DNA of 6,577 nt from Candidatus Dormiibacterota bacterium. Lineage in GTDB: Bacteria > Chloroflexota > Dormibacteria > Aeolococcales > Bog-877. Positions 5,847-6,577 of the stretch are shown here, piece by piece. A program made the translations under genes and the position numbers. Each line of letters begins with the position of its first letter. Positions within the stretch are counted from its first letter, which is position 1. The notes beneath the pieces were generated by a model. That model had not been told where the DNA came from. It did no database searches and saw only the letters and a list, made by a program, of their open reading frames with translations. Where the stretch lies: contig PKXE01000173.1 in assembly GCA_003132265.1 (NCBI GenBank), positions 10,525-17,101 of the forward strand, written 5' to 3'.

Positions 5847-6577
5847 CTAGCAAGAGTTCCCCGGCGAGCGGCGGAAGATGTCCCTGGCTGGCTCTCGGAG
5901 AAGGGGTCCGGAGCCCTCTTCCGGGCCGCTCCAGGTGAGTCCCCTCACCACCGCCAGCGGCAGACCGTCGACCTTGCCCATCAAGAGCTCCCCCAGGGAG
6001 GCGATCTCGTCGGCGGAGCCGATCGTGGAGGCATGCAGCTCGTATCCCTGGGGGTCTTTGAGGCCGCGGTGGTCACTGAGCGCCGGCATCCCCGCGACCC
6101 CGATCGCGACATTGACCGAACCTTCCCGAAAGGGGCGCCCGAAGGTGTCCGAGATGAGCACGCCGAGCGGGCCGCCGCCGGCGAGCGGCCGCCACTGCTG
6201 ACGGAGCCGCTCGGCGGATCGGTCCGGGTCGAGCGGCAGGCAGGTGATCGTCTCCCCTCCCCCGACGTTGCTGCGGTCCACCCCGGCGTTGGCACACACC
6301 AGGCCGTGGTGGGTCTCAGTGATCAGCACCCCGGACTCGGCCCGCACCACCAGGCGGCTCTCCCGCAGCACCGCCTCCACCAGCCGGGGATCCTGGCCGA
6401 GCGTGGCGGCCAGCGCCAGCGCCGACGTCCGAGGCTCGAATTCCGCCAGCGAGAAAACCCGGCCCTCAGCCTTGGAGACCACCTTGTGGGTCACCACCAC
6501 CACGTCCCAGGGCTGCAGCCCCCCGGAACGCGAGAGTGGCTCGAAGGCCAGCTGGCCCAGATCGTGGCCGCTCTCGA
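5847..6577 (-). CDS. cofE: Coenzyme F420-0:L-glutamate ligase CofE, 5' end outside the window
   Basis: The frame is open from the right window edge to the TAG at 5847-5849 and gives the last 243 residues. The true start lies beyond 6577: the frame upstream of the internal GTG cluster near 6503 still reads as family sequence (GHDLGQLAFEPL...PWDVVVV), so that cluster is not the start. Hallmarks are VVTHKVVSKAEGR, DPRLVEAVLRES, GVLITETHHGLVCANAGVDRSN, ISDTFGRPFR, VAIGVAGMPALSDHRG, LLMGKVDGLPLAVVRG and the terminal ARDIFRR. CofE adds glutamates by gamma linkage to F420-0 in the cytoplasm, using GTP and metal. The gene stops directly after this domain, so the nitroreductase domain fused to it in mycobacterial FbiB is absent. 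It leads a same-strand run with moaX, wzm and wzt. F420 implies F420-dependent oxidoreductases elsewhere in the genome. Confidence 0.94.
   Translation of the reverse strand, partial: ESGHDLGQLAFEPLSRSGGLQPWDVVVVTHKVVSKAEGRVFSLAEFEPRTSALALAATLGQDPRLVEAVLRESRLVVRAESGVLITETHHGLVCANAGVDRSNVGGGETITCLPLDPDRSAERLRQQWRPLAGGGPLGVLISDTFGRPFREGSVNVAIGVAGMPALSDHRGLKDPQGYELHASTIGSADEIASLGELLMGKVDGLPLAVVRGLTWSGPEEGSGPLLREPARDIFRRSPGNSC

Noticed and set aside
1..6577. A defence system, phage, transposon or new enzyme system
   Set aside because: All eight genes fall in known metabolic, cofactor or envelope families; I saw no transposase, integrase, terminal repeats, toxin-antitoxin pair or repeat array.

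Overview
This window is GC-rich bacterial DNA. Hand-counted 60-base rows range from about 48% to 80% GC, and most flanking genes sit in the 70s. It holds eight protein genes packed with little spacing, and no RNA gene, mobile element or CRISPR array that I can see. A coenzyme F420 gene (CofE), a fused MoaD-MoaE molybdopterin synthase, an 'asparaginase II' family protein and frequent GTG/TTG starts suggest an actinobacterium or a related high-GC phylum such as Chloroflexota or Dormibacterota. CofE here lacks the C-terminal nitroreductase domain of mycobacterial FbiB, which argues against a Mycobacterium-like host. This placement is inference; no marker gene is present.

Layout from left to right. 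(1) Bases 1-558 (+) are the C-terminal part of a crotonase/enoyl-CoA hydratase family protein, cut off by the window edge. (2) Bases 569-1333 (-) encode a FabG-like short-chain dehydrogenase/reductase that converges on the crotonase gene. Their stop codons are 10 bases apart, and a 12-bp inverted repeat spans both. (3) Bases 1490-2488 (+) encode an asparaginase II (Rhizobium etli ReAV-type) protein, divergent from the dehydrogenase across a 156-base gap. (4) Bases 2589-3044 (+) encode a four-helix GtrA-family membrane protein. (5) Bases 6577-3066 (-) carry four genes in one direction: cofE (5' end outside the window), a moaD-moaE fusion, wzm (ABC-2 permease) and wzt (ATPase with a C-terminal glycan-binding-type domain). 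Spacings are 9 and 28 bases, then a one-base TGATG overlap.

How the genes fit together. Wzm and Wzt form a polysaccharide ABC exporter. GtrA, which converges on wzt, belongs to a family tied to polyprenyl-linked sugars, so this part looks like the edge of an envelope-glycan locus, although no glycosyltransferase is inside the window. CofE and the MoaD-MoaE fusion both make redox cofactors (the F420 polyglutamate tail and molybdopterin). They may be cotranscribed with the exporter by position, without an obvious functional tie. The crotonase and dehydrogenase fit fatty-acyl or related CoA-ester metabolism.

I found no convincing undescribed system. The observations most worth checking are the inverted repeat across the convergent stops, the lower GC of the wzm-wzt core, the internal Gly-Gly and short C-terminus of the MoaD-MoaE fusion, and the departures from family consensus in the asparaginase C-terminal half.
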